This document shows positions 1 to 9,820 of a stretch of DNA of 64,000 nucleotides, piece by piece. This DNA is from Pseudomonadota bacterium. GTDB taxonomy: Bacteria > Pseudomonadota > Gammaproteobacteria > Pseudomonadales > Pseudohongiellaceae. Made by a program: the position numbers and the translations under genes. Numbering within the stretch: the first letter of the stretch is position 1; each line of letters starts with the position of its first letter. The notes below the pieces were generated by a model. The model did not search any database. It was not told the DNA's origin and saw nothing but the letters and a program-made list of their open reading frames with translations. The DNA lies in contig JAQBSZ010000011.1 in the NCBI GenBank assembly GCA_027623555.1, positions 44,786-108,785 of the forward strand, in the 5' to 3' direction.

Positions 1-135
1 CACAATGCCATTGCGCATTTTGAACAATTAGCGATGGACGGCGCAAATGGATGCTTCTCACAAAATATCTTGTCGGTCATGGCACTCGGCAAGCGGGGCT
101 TGCAGATCTTAAGGTTACTTCTAATCTTCCGCTGA
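1..135 (+). other. open frame running in from the left edge, possible C-terminal fragment
   Basis: Frame 1 is open from the first base to a TGA at 133-135 (44 codons) and could be the tail of a gene starting outside the window. It has no recognisable motif, and a 44-codon open frame can occur by chance. I see nothing else supportable between 136 and 291 apart from the leader of the transporter operon. Confidence 0.2.
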
Positions 136-291
136 GTAGCTGTGGCTAGCATACAAGCTGCTGTAGGATATGACTAGCGCATCTCGAAGGCTGCAGTTCA
201 AGCGCGCCCCTGAGCCTGGTATGGAAGTATCACTGCGAAGGGTGAGCCACTGGTTTGGAAGTGCTCCGAGGGCTTGCTAGTATGGTGGACT

Positions 292-1059
292 ATGATTGAA
301 CTACAGAACGTTCAAAAATCTTTCGATGGTGGCATGTCCTATGCCGTCGCTGAGATCTCATTTAAGGTAGAGCGCGGTGAACTGCTCGGGCTTATCGGTG
401 AGTCAGGCAGCGGCAAGACGACTACCCTGAAAATGATCAATCGATTGGAAGAACCCAATCAGGGTCAGATTCTGGTGAATGGCAGGAATGTGCAGGATAG
501 AAACCCGGAACAGCTCAGGCGAAATATCGGTTACATTTTTCAGGGTATCGGTTTGTTCCCTCATTACTCGGTGGCGCAGAATGTTGCCGCCGTGCCAACT
601 CTGCTGGGCTGGGATCCCGATCGCATTCTATCCCGCTGCCGGGACACGCTGGAACTGGTTGGATTGGATTACGCAGACTATGCAGAGCGCCGCCCCGATC
701 AACTCTCGGGTGGGCAACAGCAGCGAATAGGGGTGGCTAGAGCACTGGCCGCCGAACCTGAAATAATGTTAATGGACGAACCTTTTGGTGCGCTCGATCC
801 GATTACCCGCGCCGAACTGCAGGAGGAGTTCAAACGCATCCAGAAGAACCTGGACCTGACAGTCATCATGGTAACCCATGACATGACCGAAGCACTGTTG
901 ATGGCAGACCGCATCGCAGTCATGAAAGACGGGGAAGTATTGCAGATTGGCACACCCAGCGAGTTGCTCAACAACCCCACCCATGAGTACGTAAAGAAAC
1001 TTGTGGAGATGCCACGGCGTCGTGCCGAGCATCTCGAACGATTGATGCATTCCTCATGA
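292..1059 (+). CDS. osmoprotectant (glycine betaine/choline-type) ABC transporter, ATP-binding protein
   Basis: Cytoplasmic ATPase that would power an OpuC/ProV-type importer for compatible solutes. Counting from the ATG at 292, Walker A (GESGSGKTT) lies near residues 36-44, the signature LSGGQQQR near 138-145 and Walker B (IMLMDEP) near 158-164. At about 255 aa it is shorter than ProV/OpuAA proteins because it lacks the C-terminal CBS pair. A TTG at 274 extends the frame by six residues, but the ATG at 292 starts exactly at the family N-terminus (MIELQNV) and is preferred. The stop overlaps the next start (ATGA), so it is translationally coupled to the permease/binding-protein fusion. Solute identity is inferred from the family and the partner gene. 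Confidence 0.93.
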   Translation: MIELQNVQKSFDGGMSYAVAEISFKVERGELLGLIGESGSGKTTTLKMINRLEEPNQGQILVNGRNVQDRNPEQLRRNIGYIFQGIGLFPHYSVAQNVAAVPTLLGWDPDRILSRCRDTLELVGLDYADYAERRPDQLSGGQQQRIGVARALAAEPEIMLMDEPFGALDPITRAELQEEFKRIQKNLDLTVIMVTHDMTEALLMADRIAVMKDGEVLQIGTPSELLNNPTHEYVKKLVEMPRRRAEHLERLMHSS

Positions 1060-2579
1060 ATGAGAATCTGCGCGAGCAGCTTTTGTTGTTGCCTGAATAT
1101 TTTCAGGGGCACCTGGCACTGACTCTCATCGCACTGACGCTGGGGATCGCTATCAGTATTCCTTTGGGAATCTGGGCGACCCAATCGCCAGCGCTGAAAC
1201 GGCCCCTACTGATTACCGTCAGCATCATTCAAACTGTTCCCAGTATTGCAATCCTGGCGCTGGTAGTCGCTCTGTTAGGTGGCCAGATTGGACTGTTGCC
1301 AGCGATCGTCGCACTCGTGTTGTATTGCATGCTCCCTATCGTACGCAATACAGTCACCGGCCTGGAAACAATCGCCCCAGATGTGTTGGAGGCGGCTCGA
1401 GGTATTGGCATGTCGCCGCGTCAAATTCTCACCCGGGTAAGATTGCCTCTGGCGCTGCCGGTGATTATCGCCGGCATTCGCACCGCGGCTGTCTGGACAG
1501 TGGGCCTTGCTACACTTTCCACGCTGGTTGGCGCTACCAGCTTTGGTAACTATATCTTTACCGGTCTGCAGACTCGCAACCTGGTCGCGGTGACCGTAGG
1601 TAGTGTTGCCGCAGCGGTAATGGCAGTCGCTCTGGATTCAATAATCGGTGGCATTCAATGGCTGACCGAAAATCGTAGCCAGGAGGCTTCGAGTCAACAG
1701 TTCAAACGGGCCAGATTGGCCGTACTGTTTGGTATCGTGGCTGGATTCTCGCTGGCAGCCTATAGCTTGCTGCCGAAACCATCCGCCGATTTCGTCATCG
1801 GCGGAAAACCCTTCACAGAGCAGTACATACTGGCAGGGTTGCTCGCCGCTGAACTGCAGAATGCAGGGTTCTCGGTCGATCAGCGCCTCGGTCTTGGCAC
1901 CGATATATTGTACGAGGCTACCGCCAATGGCTCGGTAGATGCCTACGTCGAATATTCGGGCACAATCTGGTCAAATCGTATGCGCGAGACAGAAAACCCA
2001 GGTAAAGAAGTAGTGCTCGAGGCGGCCGCGAACTTCCTTGAAGAGAACGATGGCATGGTGAGCATCGGCCCGCTGGGTTTCCAGAATCTGTACACTTTGG
2101 CGATGCGCAGAGACCGGGCCGAGGAGTTGGGAATTGAGACTATAGATGACCTGCTCCCCGTCGCCAGAACCCTGATTGCAGCAGGTGATCTGGAATTTTT
2201 TGGCCGTCTGGAATGGATCTCTCTAAGAGACACTTACAATATAGACTTCGCCGAAAAACTTACCTTCAGTCCCACGCTCATGTATGCCGCTATCGATGAG
2301 CGCCAGGTAGACCTTATTGCTGGCTACACTACCGATGGGCGCATTGCTGCCTACGACCTGAAGACTATTGAAGATTCCCGTAATGCAATACTGCCCTACG
2401 ACAGCATGCTGCTGTCCTCGGCGACCGCCGCACAGAATCCCGAGTTTATGAGTACGCTCAGTGCGCTGGTCAACAAGATATCAGATAATGCGATGCGGGA
2501 AGCAAACCGGCTGGTCGATGTTGATGGCAGGTCGGTAAGCGATGCGGTGGCCTATTTACAAAGTATTATCAGACCGTGA
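1056..2579 (+). CDS. osmoprotectant ABC transporter, fused permease and substrate-binding protein
   Basis: One 507-aa polypeptide carries both an inner-membrane permease (about residues 1-215, several hydrophobic segments and a conserved ABC-permease loop around EAARGIGMSPRQIL) and a periplasmic OpuAC-type binding domain (about 240-505, starting near FVIGGKPFTEQYIL). Fusions of this kind are known in the OpuA/OpuC family and tether the binding domain to the outer face of the membrane. The start overlaps the ATPase stop by four bases, so a two-gene operon supplies the whole importer. Likely substrates are glycine betaine, choline or carnitine. The sequence alone does not decide which. Confidence 0.92.
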   Translation: MNENLREQLLLLPEYFQGHLALTLIALTLGIAISIPLGIWATQSPALKRPLLITVSIIQTVPSIAILALVVALLGGQIGLLPAIVALVLYCMLPIVRNTVTGLETIAPDVLEAARGIGMSPRQILTRVRLPLALPVIIAGIRTAAVWTVGLATLSTLVGATSFGNYIFTGLQTRNLVAVTVGSVAAAVMAVALDSIIGGIQWLTENRSQEASSQQFKRARLAVLFGIVAGFSLAAYSLLPKPSADFVIGGKPFTEQYILAGLLAAELQNAGFSVDQRLGLGTDILYEATANGSVDAYVEYSGTIWSNRMRETENPGKEVVLEAAANFLEENDGMVSIGPLGFQNLYTLAMRRDRAEELGIETIDDLLPVARTLIAAGDLEFFGRLEWISLRDTYNIDFAEKLTFSPTLMYAAIDERQVDLIAGYTTDGRIAAYDLKTIEDSRNAILPYDSMLLSSATAAQNPEFMSTLSALVNKISDNAMREANRLVDVDGRSVSDAVAYLQSIIRP

Positions 2580-2600
2580 TTCAACGAACCATTTTTGTTG

Positions 2601-4862
2601 TTAAGGTTGAATGGTAAAAGGCACGCCATCTGAACTGTAGACCAGTTCACCCGTAGCTGGAATCTGGTAAGCAAAGAATACCGTCAGTGCGGCAGAATCC
2701 ACGCCGAAGTTGCCGGGCACGAAGTCGCTGAACGCGATCAGTTCCTCGGAGGCATTCAACGCCCTGGGCTGGATATTGCCGCCGAGTGTCTCCAGCGCAC
2801 CATCCCAAACCTGGTAACCACCCTGGGCATCGCGATAGAAGAATCCCAGCCCGTCGGCTGCGATCACCACGTAGGTTATACCCACCTGCCCCTGGTGTTC
2901 GCTGGGTATCAGCAGTGTTGCCCTGACATCGATTGAATCTTGCGAGTTGAACAGTGAAACCGGAGTTTCCGAATCTCCAGTGCGGGTGGCAGCACCGAAC
3001 ATTATCAGGTTGGAAGTACCATTGGTTGCGGTGACATCGAGAATTCGGGAAGCACGGTGTGCAGCGATCTGGAATCGTGTGTGGTTGATGGTGTGCACCG
3101 CATCGGCACCGAGTTCACTATTGGTTCGAATGACTCCACAGGGCATGCCGTTGCAGCCGCTATTTGAAGGATTGGAAAACAATGGCAGCTGGGTCGAACC
3201 AGGATAATCGGTCTCGCTCGCCATAATGGTGGCAAACGACCCATCCACACCATGACCCAGTGACCAGGCAAACGTGCCCTCGGCTCCTGCTTGGCGCCGG
3301 GAATGATTGAGCCCAAAATTATGCCCCAGTTCATGAGCGAGGGTGAGATCATCACAGCCGCTTCCCCCTCCAGCCGGAAAACCATGAAGATACAAGATGG
3401 CATAGAGTTCCGAATCAGCGAGCGACGGGTGGAATAATTCTCCCCGATAACCGATGCCACCGGTTGAGGCCAGGCCACACAGGTTACCCGTTGAAAATTT
3501 CCCATCGATCAGCACGACGATGTCAGCGCCGATCTGCGAGCGTAATTCCGCCACCGACTGGAACGCAGGATCGGTAGCATCGGACAAGGCATCGAGGGCG
3601 GTATTAAGGTTATTTGCCACGTTGTAGTCGACGAATCCATAGTACACGGGACGGAAACTTGCCATGGCGCCACTGTTCGCATAGTAGCCATTGGTAATCT
3701 GTACGAGTTGATTTATTGCAGTCTCGGGTGATGGGTGGGTGATGTCATTCAGAAATTTCTGCGTGTAGAGAAACATCAGATCGACTTCGGGTTTGAAATC
3801 AGCGGCAACCACTGACGCGCTATTATTGGGATCGGTATTGGTTATGATCTCATTAAAATCGGTAATGCCATCGCCATCGCTATCGGCCAGGGTTTCCTTG
3901 TTCACGAATATAAATGCGTTCTGTTGCACAAACTGTCCAGAAAGATTGCCTACAAACACGCCACTGGCAATTTGCGGATAAGAGATATCGGTAATGCGCA
4001 CAGTATAGTTAAAGGTGGTACTGGCACCGGGAGCCAGGCTGCCAATGGTACAGGCGATAGTAGGTTGAGCACCGGTAGAGCCAACCGAACAACCCGGACT
4101 GCTGCTAATAAAGTCCGTCTCATCAAGCACAAAGAGTACGTTGACTTTCTCGTTGCTGATTGTGGAACTCAGATTATTGGTAATTTGTATGGATACACTT
4201 ACCTGGTCGCCAACCGAGGTATTGATCTGGGTGCCGCTATCACCGCCACTTGATGTCATAGTTTGAACGACAGTGACATCTCCACCGCTTAACGCGGAGT
4301 AATCAGTCAGTGGCGCGAAGCGTCCTGCCTGGCGTGACCGGTAACCCCCATCATCGCTGGGCAGATAAGTGAAATCCCTGGACAGAGAATAGACCCAGCC
4401 GACGAAGGCATCGCCATTTCCAGTTGGAACTGCCTGCAGTTGATATTTACCCCCAGGGCTGTAGATAGTGGCCAATACGACTTGCGAATTTTGCGTCAAC
4501 GAGAAGGCGAATTGCTGATCCTGATCTTTGAAGCCACCATTCCAACCGCGATCCCCATTCAGATAGTCGTTGCTATCCTCAATCAGGTAACTGAACTGTT
4601 GGTTGAGCGCGACCTCAATTATCAGCGAATCGTCGAGAAGTAATTCGTCGAACAGCAATTCAGAGAGTAACACCGCTTGTTGGGTATCCGTGGCGTTCGG
4701 CAATTGAATCTCAGACAATTGCTCTGGGTACAGGCCAGGATCGACCAGTTCCCAGAGCGTCTGGTTATCGGCAGAGGCAAGCTGTGTATTGAGAACACTG
4801 GCTAGCATAGCCAGCCAAGCGAACAATCTAGTGTGGGTAAAATTCAGTTCAAATCGATACAT
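2601..4862 (-). CDS. secreted reprolysin-like zinc metalloprotease
   Basis: A 753-aa exported protein with an N-terminal hydrophobic signal (LFAWLAMLASVLNTQLASA). Next comes an N-terminal region of unknown function, then a beta-rich segment with conserved-repeat (DUF11-like) character around residues 200-320, and a Ca-binding type DSDGDGITDFNE loop. The peptidase domain carries the full metzincin motif HELGHNFGLNH (His510, Glu511, His514, His520). About 240 residues follow, probably a beta-sandwich. The frame also opens at 4880, but the Met at 4862 gives a normal signal peptide and avoids overlap with the upstream GNAT gene, which ends 5 bp away. Extracellular protein degradation is the inferred role. 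It may be co-transcribed with the GNAT gene. Confidence 0.85.
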   Translation of the reverse strand: MYRFELNFTHTRLFAWLAMLASVLNTQLASADNQTLWELVDPGLYPEQLSEIQLPNATDTQQAVLLSELLFDELLLDDSLIIEVALNQQFSYLIEDSNDYLNGDRGWNGGFKDQDQQFAFSLTQNSQVVLATIYSPGGKYQLQAVPTGNGDAFVGWVYSLSRDFTYLPSDDGGYRSRQAGRFAPLTDYSALSGGDVTVVQTMTSSGGDSGTQINTSVGDQVSVSIQITNNLSSTISNEKVNVLFVLDETDFISSSPGCSVGSTGAQPTIACTIGSLAPGASTTFNYTVRITDISYPQIASGVFVGNLSGQFVQQNAFIFVNKETLADSDGDGITDFNEIITNTDPNNSASVVAADFKPEVDLMFLYTQKFLNDITHPSPETAINQLVQITNGYYANSGAMASFRPVYYGFVDYNVANNLNTALDALSDATDPAFQSVAELRSQIGADIVVLIDGKFSTGNLCGLASTGGIGYRGELFHPSLADSELYAILYLHGFPAGGGSGCDDLTLAHELGHNFGLNHSRRQAGAEGTFAWSLGHGVDGSFATIMASETDYPGSTQLPLFSNPSNSGCNGMPCGVIRTNSELGADAVHTINHTRFQIAAHRASRILDVTATNGTSNLIMFGAATRTGDSETPVSLFNSQDSIDVRATLLIPSEHQGQVGITYVVIAADGLGFFYRDAQGGYQVWDGALETLGGNIQPRALNASEELIAFSDFVPGNFGVDSAALTVFFAYQIPATGELVYSSDGVPFTIQP

Positions 4863-4867
4863 AAAAT

Positions 4868-5416
4868 CTACTGCGTACATAAGGAATAGTGAAGGACATC
4901 TGATTTTCCCGAAAGCTCAAGATTTGGAAACTCGATGTGATTCGATAATTTTGCTTCCAGATTAAAACCGCACTTCTCAAGTACCCTGACCGAGGCAATG
5001 TGCTCGGGATGACACAGTGCATAGACGCTCGATATTGGCAGACCACGTGCGATTTCAACGATAGCATGCAATGCTTCGGTGGCATAGCCAGATCCCCAGG
5101 AGTCCCTTGCCAGTACGTATCCAGTGGATGCCAGTGCTTTCGATTCGTATTCGAGGCCGGTGCCTCCCAGCAGCCTGTCGTTCATTTTATCGAAAATCAG
5201 ATAGGGACCGACTTGATCCTGTTCCCATTTCTGATTGCTGTACTGAAGAAACTCCAAGGTCTGTTCTACCCAATCATGGCGCGCCCAACCCAGGAAGCGC
5301 GTGACATCCACGTCACTGTCATAGCGAGTGAACACCGACTCAGCATCGTCTAATCGGGGGCGTCTGATAAACAGCCGTTCGGTAGTGAGAGTCTCAGGAG
5401 CCGAAATAGTTTCCAT
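4868..5416 (-). CDS. GNAT family N-acetyltransferase (RimJ/RimL-like)
   Basis: A 182-aa cytoplasmic acetyltransferase of the Acetyltransf_3 type. It begins with the typical LTTERLFIRRPRLDDA strand. The acetyl-CoA pyrophosphate-binding motif A is visible as LARDSWGSGYATEAL, and HPEHIASVRVLEKCGF is the usual motif B helix. Relatives acetylate protein N-termini or small amines using acetyl-CoA. The acceptor here is unknown. The stop lies 5 bp before the preferred start of the metalloprotease. Confidence 0.88.
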   Translation of the reverse strand: METISAPETLTTERLFIRRPRLDDAESVFTRYDSDVDVTRFLGWARHDWVEQTLEFLQYSNQKWEQDQVGPYLIFDKMNDRLLGGTGLEYESKALASTGYVLARDSWGSGYATEALHAIVEIARGLPISSVYALCHPEHIASVRVLEKCGFNLEAKLSNHIEFPNLELSGKSDVLHYSLCTQ

Positions 5417-5520
5417 GGCTTAAGTCTACTACTATTGCCGCAACGGCATCGTAGTGGAATCAGCTGTGCAGCAGGTGCTGTCTCATGAAATGAAATACTA
5501 ACGGTACGCTGTTTCCAGGC

Positions 5521-5955
5521 TTATTCTTCTGGTATGAACACAGTAAGTACATCTACTGTGGCGCCATGTAAAAGTTTGACGGCGGTCGATCCGAGCATGA
5601 CCTTCCAACCGGAATGCCCATGGCTGCCAATTACGATGGCATCGGCCTTGAGTTGGTCCTGCAGCTCTCGAATTTTCACGGCCGGTGTTCCCAACAAGGT
5701 ATGTTGTCGGGACTTGTCGATTCCCGTCTTGTCTCCCAGTTCCTGCAGAAGATTGGCCGAGCTTTCGAGAATCTTATTCTGTAAATCTATTGGATTTATC
5801 GAGTAGGACTCCATACCCCACACAGTGGGAATCGGTTCGACTACATGGGCGATTTCCAGTCTGTTCAGGTCGTTGCCAACCAATTCGAGGGCCCTGTCTA
5901 CGACACGCCTCGAGCTATCCGAAAAATCGACTGCCACAATCACCTTGTTATACAT
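5521..5955 (-). CDS. universal stress protein, UspA family
   Basis: A 144-aa single Usp domain. The N-terminal strand is MYNKVIVAVDFSDSS. The ATP-binding signature is present near the C-terminus as GSHGHSGWKVMLGSTA (G-x2-G-x9-G-S/T pattern), so it should be an ATP-binding Usp. AGGAG lies 10 nt upstream of the ATG. A perfect Fnr/Anr box at 6099-6112 sits in the divergent promoter region about 150 bp upstream, fitting the known oxygen-limitation control of many proteobacterial usp genes. Confidence 0.93.
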   Translation of the reverse strand: MYNKVIVAVDFSDSSRRVVDRALELVGNDLNRLEIAHVVEPIPTVWGMESYSINPIDLQNKILESSANLLQELGDKTGIDKSRQHTLLGTPAVKIRELQDQLKADAIVIGSHGHSGWKVMLGSTAVKLLHGATVDVLTVFIPEE

Positions 5956-6098
5956 GCGTTTGTTTCTCCTGGATTCAGTCTATGAGTTTCTTTATAAGCC
6001 TATTCCGAAGCAAAAACTATGCTCGCAGATCTATTTGTTGTTGTGGCCTTCGAACCGGTTTTCCATGCACAATACTAGTAGATAAACGCGGGCGATAC

Positions 6099-6112
6099 TT
6101 GATTGAAATCAA
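6099..6112. promoter_or_regulatory. Fnr/Anr-type operator (TTGATTGAAATCAA)
   Basis: Perfect palindromic TTGAT-N4-ATCAA box between the usp gene (leftward) and the 194-aa membrane protein gene (rightward). Placing each start 41.5 bp from the box centre (6105.5) puts a -10-like CATGAT at 6135-6140 for the rightward gene and TAGTAT (reverse of 6072-6077) for usp. One box could therefore activate both genes when oxygen is low. The match is seen directly. The function is inferred. Confidence 0.75.
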
Positions 6113-6215
6113 GGCAATGGAGTGGACCAGCCCACATGATGGCATATCTTGCGTCAATGGCAACCCAGTTTGTGGTTCTGCCAGTCAGGCGGCTCCAATT
6201 GGAGGAAACCCGGTA

Positions 6216-6800
6216 ATGAACGATCAACTGAAGATGATTCTGGACAAGATGTCGTTGCTGGAAGCAGAGTTGCATGATGAATTAAAATCCAGCCAGCAGC
6301 GCTTTCAGGAGCGCTTTGTGGCGAGTGTGGCGGAACTAAGACGTTCGGCCCTGAATGCGCAACAACGACTGGAGACCAGGTCATATAAGGTGTTCACTCT
6401 AATATTCTGGCGCCACGTGGCTTCCATTCCCTTCATCTATATCATGGTGGTGCCATTCGTATTTATGGACTTGATGCTGACGATCTATCAGCAGGCCTGC
6501 TTTCGTTTATATGGAGTGCCGCTTGCCAGGCGCGCCGAACACTTCGTCATCGACCGACACTTGTTGGACAACCTGAACCTGGTGGATAAACTGAATTGCA
6601 TGTATTGCGGGTACGGAACCGGATTGTTTTCCTATGGCCGGGAGATTATTTCCAAGACTGAACAATACTGGTGCCCGATAAAACATGCCCAGAAAACTCT
6701 CTCTGCTTCGCAGCGTTATAATGAGTTTCTCGAATATGGCGATACCGAGGAATACCACAGGAAAGTGGCAGAGTACCGAGAAGAACTCAGGAAGGAATAA
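6216..6800 (+). CDS. conserved hypothetical protein with one hydrophobic segment and Cys pairs
   Basis: A 194-aa protein of unknown function. The frame is open further upstream, but GGAGG at 6201-6205 points to the ATG at 6216. Residues 1-55 are a charged, probably coiled helix (MNDQLKMILDKMSLLEAEL and on). A hydrophobic stretch follows around residues 68-90 (SIPFIYIMVVPFVFMDLML). The second half is soluble and contains CMYCGYG plus another Cys before PIKHAQ, a possible metal or redox site. It is divergent from usp and shares the Fnr-type box at 6099, so expression at low oxygen is plausible. Confidence 0.7.
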   Translation: MNDQLKMILDKMSLLEAELHDELKSSQQRFQERFVASVAELRRSALNAQQRLETRSYKVFTLIFWRHVASIPFIYIMVVPFVFMDLMLTIYQQACFRLYGVPLARRAEHFVIDRHLLDNLNLVDKLNCMYCGYGTGLFSYGREIISKTEQYWCPIKHAQKTLSASQRYNEFLEYGDTEEYHRKVAEYREELRKE

Positions 6801-6937
6801 TAGAGGCTGATCTCAGAATGCTTCCCGGTTACCCCGTAATTGGCGTTCCGACAGAAAACAATTTTTTGAATCGCAAACTGATAACCAGTTGCCGATCCAT
6901 GCAACCGACAACTGGTTTTCTCGCATGCAGTATTTCT

Positions 6938-8167
6938 CTATTTGTAAATGGCAGCGCGTGCGCCTGCGTGCACCTGCAGGGAATAGAGAATATCGCTGTT
7001 CTGAATCATGCCGATGAATACGACGTTCTCTACTGGATCGATCCAGAACCAGGAACCGGCAATTCCCCACCACCAGTGAGTGCCGACTGGCGCGCCCTGG
7101 TAAGCCTGCGAATCATTCACAATGGCGAAGTCCAGGCCAAATACATTACCGGGATAGAGCTGTCCTATGTTTGGCACAGCGTCGGGTAACTGATTGCTGC
7201 GCATTAGCTGCACTGCCTTTGCGGAAAGAATGCGCTTGCCATTCAGCGTTCCACCATTGAGATGCATCTGGGCGAATTTCATGTAATCCGCCGCCGTAGA
7301 AGTCAGACCACCACCACCGGAGAGGAATTTCGGAGGACTAAGAAATGAACCATTGTCGGTGCGAGCCAGGGTACCATCCTGCCTGGGATTGTACTGACGG
7401 GACAGGCGGCTGGCGTTTTCAGCCTTCACGTAAAATCCGGTATCGACCATTCCCAGCGGATCGAACAGCCGCTCCTGCAGGAACCTATCAAAGGTTTGAC
7501 CCGAAAGCTTCTCTACCATGTAGCCCTGTACATCGACCGAGATGCTATAGACCCATTGCGTACCTGGCTGGTAACTCAGTGGGATGTCACCGAGCGCGGG
7601 AATGGATTCCGCCAGAGTGTAGTTGGGCAGATTCATAATGCCCGCCTTGGCATAGGCATTGGCGATGGGTCCCTGGGACAGTGGTGGAGTATAGAGCAGG
7701 CCGCCGGTGTGACTCATCAACTCACGTACAGTCATCGGATGATTGGCTTGCTCAGTCACCCAGCTGCCATCGTCATTCTGCGACACGAATACTTCCATGC
7801 CAGCCAGCTCCGGCAGATGCTTCTCAACAGGATCGTCCAGTTGGAACTTGCCTTCGTCATACAACATCATCAGCGCTGTGCCGGTGATTGGCTTGGTCAT
7901 GGAGAAGATGCGAAAGATCGTAGCGTCGCTCATGGGAACCTGATCTTCGACATTCTGGTAGCCCAGGGCTCTGGTCATCTTGACCTCACCGTCTTGAGCG
8001 ACCATGACTACGGCGCCGGAGAGTTTGTTCGCATCGATGCGCGCTTGCAGGTCGGCGGTTACGGCATCCAGATTGGATTTATCAATATCCGCAAAGGAAA
8101 TTGCAGTAGCCAATGCCAGAGCAACAGCGACCACGATTTGGATTAGTTTGTAGTTGGTACTCCTCAT
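6938..8167 (-). CDS. secreted beta-lactamase-fold serine hydrolase/esterase
   Basis: A 409-aa exported member of the class C beta-lactamase/esterase superfamily. From the ATG at 8167 there is a signal peptide (IQIVVAVALALATAISFA). The catalytic S-x-x-K is SMTK (Ser89, Lys92). The Tyr motif appears as YSIS, typical of esterase-like members rather than the YAN of true AmpC enzymes. HTGGL is also conserved. A GTG at 8191 opens the frame eight codons earlier, but AAGGGGG just upstream of 8167 favours the ATG. The substrate is unknown and antibiotic hydrolysis should not be assumed. Confidence 0.87.
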   Translation of the reverse strand: MRSTNYKLIQIVVAVALALATAISFADIDKSNLDAVTADLQARIDANKLSGAVVMVAQDGEVKMTRALGYQNVEDQVPMSDATIFRIFSMTKPITGTALMMLYDEGKFQLDDPVEKHLPELAGMEVFVSQNDDGSWVTEQANHPMTVRELMSHTGGLLYTPPLSQGPIANAYAKAGIMNLPNYTLAESIPALGDIPLSYQPGTQWVYSISVDVQGYMVEKLSGQTFDRFLQERLFDPLGMVDTGFYVKAENASRLSRQYNPRQDGTLARTDNGSFLSPPKFLSGGGGLTSTAADYMKFAQMHLNGGTLNGKRILSAKAVQLMRSNQLPDAVPNIGQLYPGNVFGLDFAIVNDSQAYQGAPVGTHWWWGIAGSWFWIDPVENVVFIGMIQNSDILYSLQVHAGARAAIYK

Positions 8168-8323
8168 CTTCGAGGCCCCCTTTGAATACACGTTAGTCGA
8201 AACTTAAGAGGCCGTATTAGAGCATCAAAAGCAGCAATAATGAAGGATAGCGAGCCAGCCCTGCCGGACTCCGGGATGAACGGAGAGAGGGCAGGATGCA
8301 GAAGAAGAGAGTTCGGCAGGATG

Positions 8324-9799
8324 CTAATCGGGCAGCGGGTAGCGGTCCAGCAGCTTCTGTATCGCGTCTTCGGTGACTCGTGAGCTGACGATGCTCATAC
8401 CGCGGTGAATGCCATGGGCAATAACCAGCGGTGTGTGCCCGAATTCGTTCTCCTGACTCCAGATGGAAATCTCCGCACCATTGTCATGCAGATATTGAAC
8501 TACCGACGGCACGTGTTTGTAGGCTGCGCCGTGCATGGCCGTGTTGCCACGATCATCCACGGCATTGATGTCACTGCCGAGACTGAGCACAAATTGAACC
8601 GCTTCCAACACTTCACTCTCGGTGCCGGGGTCTTCACCGGGAGCCCCTGTACCAAGACCGGCAGCGACCATCAGGGCGGTGCTGTCATCCATGTTCGGAA
8701 TATGCGGATCTGCACCCAGTTCGACGAGCAGGCGCATGAGGTCGACATCGGCGGTTCTCGCCGCCAACAGGAACGGTGTACCGCCGACCATGTTCAAGTC
8801 ACTGACGCCAACAGGGGGACGGGTGCTTGCCTGTGCATCGAGATCGGCACCATGAACTACTAACAGTCGCACAAACTCCAGGCTGCCAATCTTTCCAGAT
8901 CCTTCCGGAGCGGGATTATTACTACCTGCCTGGCCGGCCTTGCGCACCCAGGATACCTGGTGCAGAGGCGTCCAGCCCAGCGGGGCATAGTTGGGATCGG
9001 CACCATGCTCGAGAAGCAGGGCGGCGGTTTCGAAATGACCGCTTCCCGCGGCCAGCAGCAACGGTGTCATTCCGGTCTGTTCGGCTGAACTCAGACCGCT
9101 CTCAGTGACTTCGGCGGCCCGTGAGGGCAGAGTCTCATTCACACTGGCGCCCAGATTTATCAAGGAGTCGACCAGTTCGGTGTGACCTTCCCGAGCAGCG
9201 AACAGTAGTGCCGAGAAGCCTTTTTCTGACCGGGCGGTCAAATCGGCGCCATTGGCAATCAGCAGCTCAGAGACTTCCTGGTTGCCTTCGCCTGCAGCCC
9301 ACATTAGGGCAGTCTGACCGCGCCAGCTTTCCCTGGCATTGACATCAGCGCCGTGGTCAATAAGCAATTGCACAACCTCGACAACCCCCGTGCGCGCCGC
9401 GGTCATCAAAGCCGACTCATCTTCACCCATGGTGGTATTGGCATGGGCTCCGGCATCCAGCAGCAGGCTCACCAGTGCTGCACTGCCATTATTCGCCGCC
9501 AGTGACAGCGCGGCGACCTCGTAGCGATTCTTCGCGTTGACATCGGCACCGGCGTTCAACAGCAGCCTGACCATTTCGGCGTTGTCTCGATGCACAGCCC
9601 AGTGCAGGGCGCGGGTACCATCGCTCTGGCTCGCATTCACGTCGGCATTGAGATCAAGCAGCGTACGAAACGCGGATAGGTCTTGCTGCTCAACCGCTTC
9701 GATCAGGCGAGTATCCTGTTGGCCCAGTGCGGTGGATATAAATGCGCTACCCATAACAATCAGGAAAATTCTGCTGGGGATGCCGACGCTGAATTTCAT
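8324..9799 (-). CDS. exported ankyrin-repeat protein
   Basis: A 491-aa protein with a signal peptide (IFLIVMGSAFISTALGQ) followed by about eleven ankyrin repeats of about 33 residues, recognisable by G-x-TALHWAV/ALMWAA helices and LLLxxGADVN turns. Ankyrin arrays mediate protein-protein contacts. In this position, 21 bp downstream of DUF1552 and DUF1592-family genes, exported ankyrin proteins recur in Gammaproteobacteria and Acidobacteria. GAGG lies 8 nt upstream of the ATG. Function with the neighbours is unproven. Confidence 0.9.
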   Translation of the reverse strand: MKFSVGIPSRIFLIVMGSAFISTALGQQDTRLIEAVEQQDLSAFRTLLDLNADVNASQSDGTRALHWAVHRDNAEMVRLLLNAGADVNAKNRYEVAALSLAANNGSAALVSLLLDAGAHANTTMGEDESALMTAARTGVVEVVQLLIDHGADVNARESWRGQTALMWAAGEGNQEVSELLIANGADLTARSEKGFSALLFAAREGHTELVDSLINLGASVNETLPSRAAEVTESGLSSAEQTGMTPLLLAAGSGHFETAALLLEHGADPNYAPLGWTPLHQVSWVRKAGQAGSNNPAPEGSGKIGSLEFVRLLVVHGADLDAQASTRPPVGVSDLNMVGGTPFLLAARTADVDLMRLLVELGADPHIPNMDDSTALMVAAGLGTGAPGEDPGTESEVLEAVQFVLSLGSDINAVDDRGNTAMHGAAYKHVPSVVQYLHDNGAEISIWSQENEFGHTPLVIAHGIHRGMSIVSSRVTEDAIQKLLDRYPLPD

Positions 9800-9820
9800 C
9801 TAGGTGTCCTCTGCGTATTC

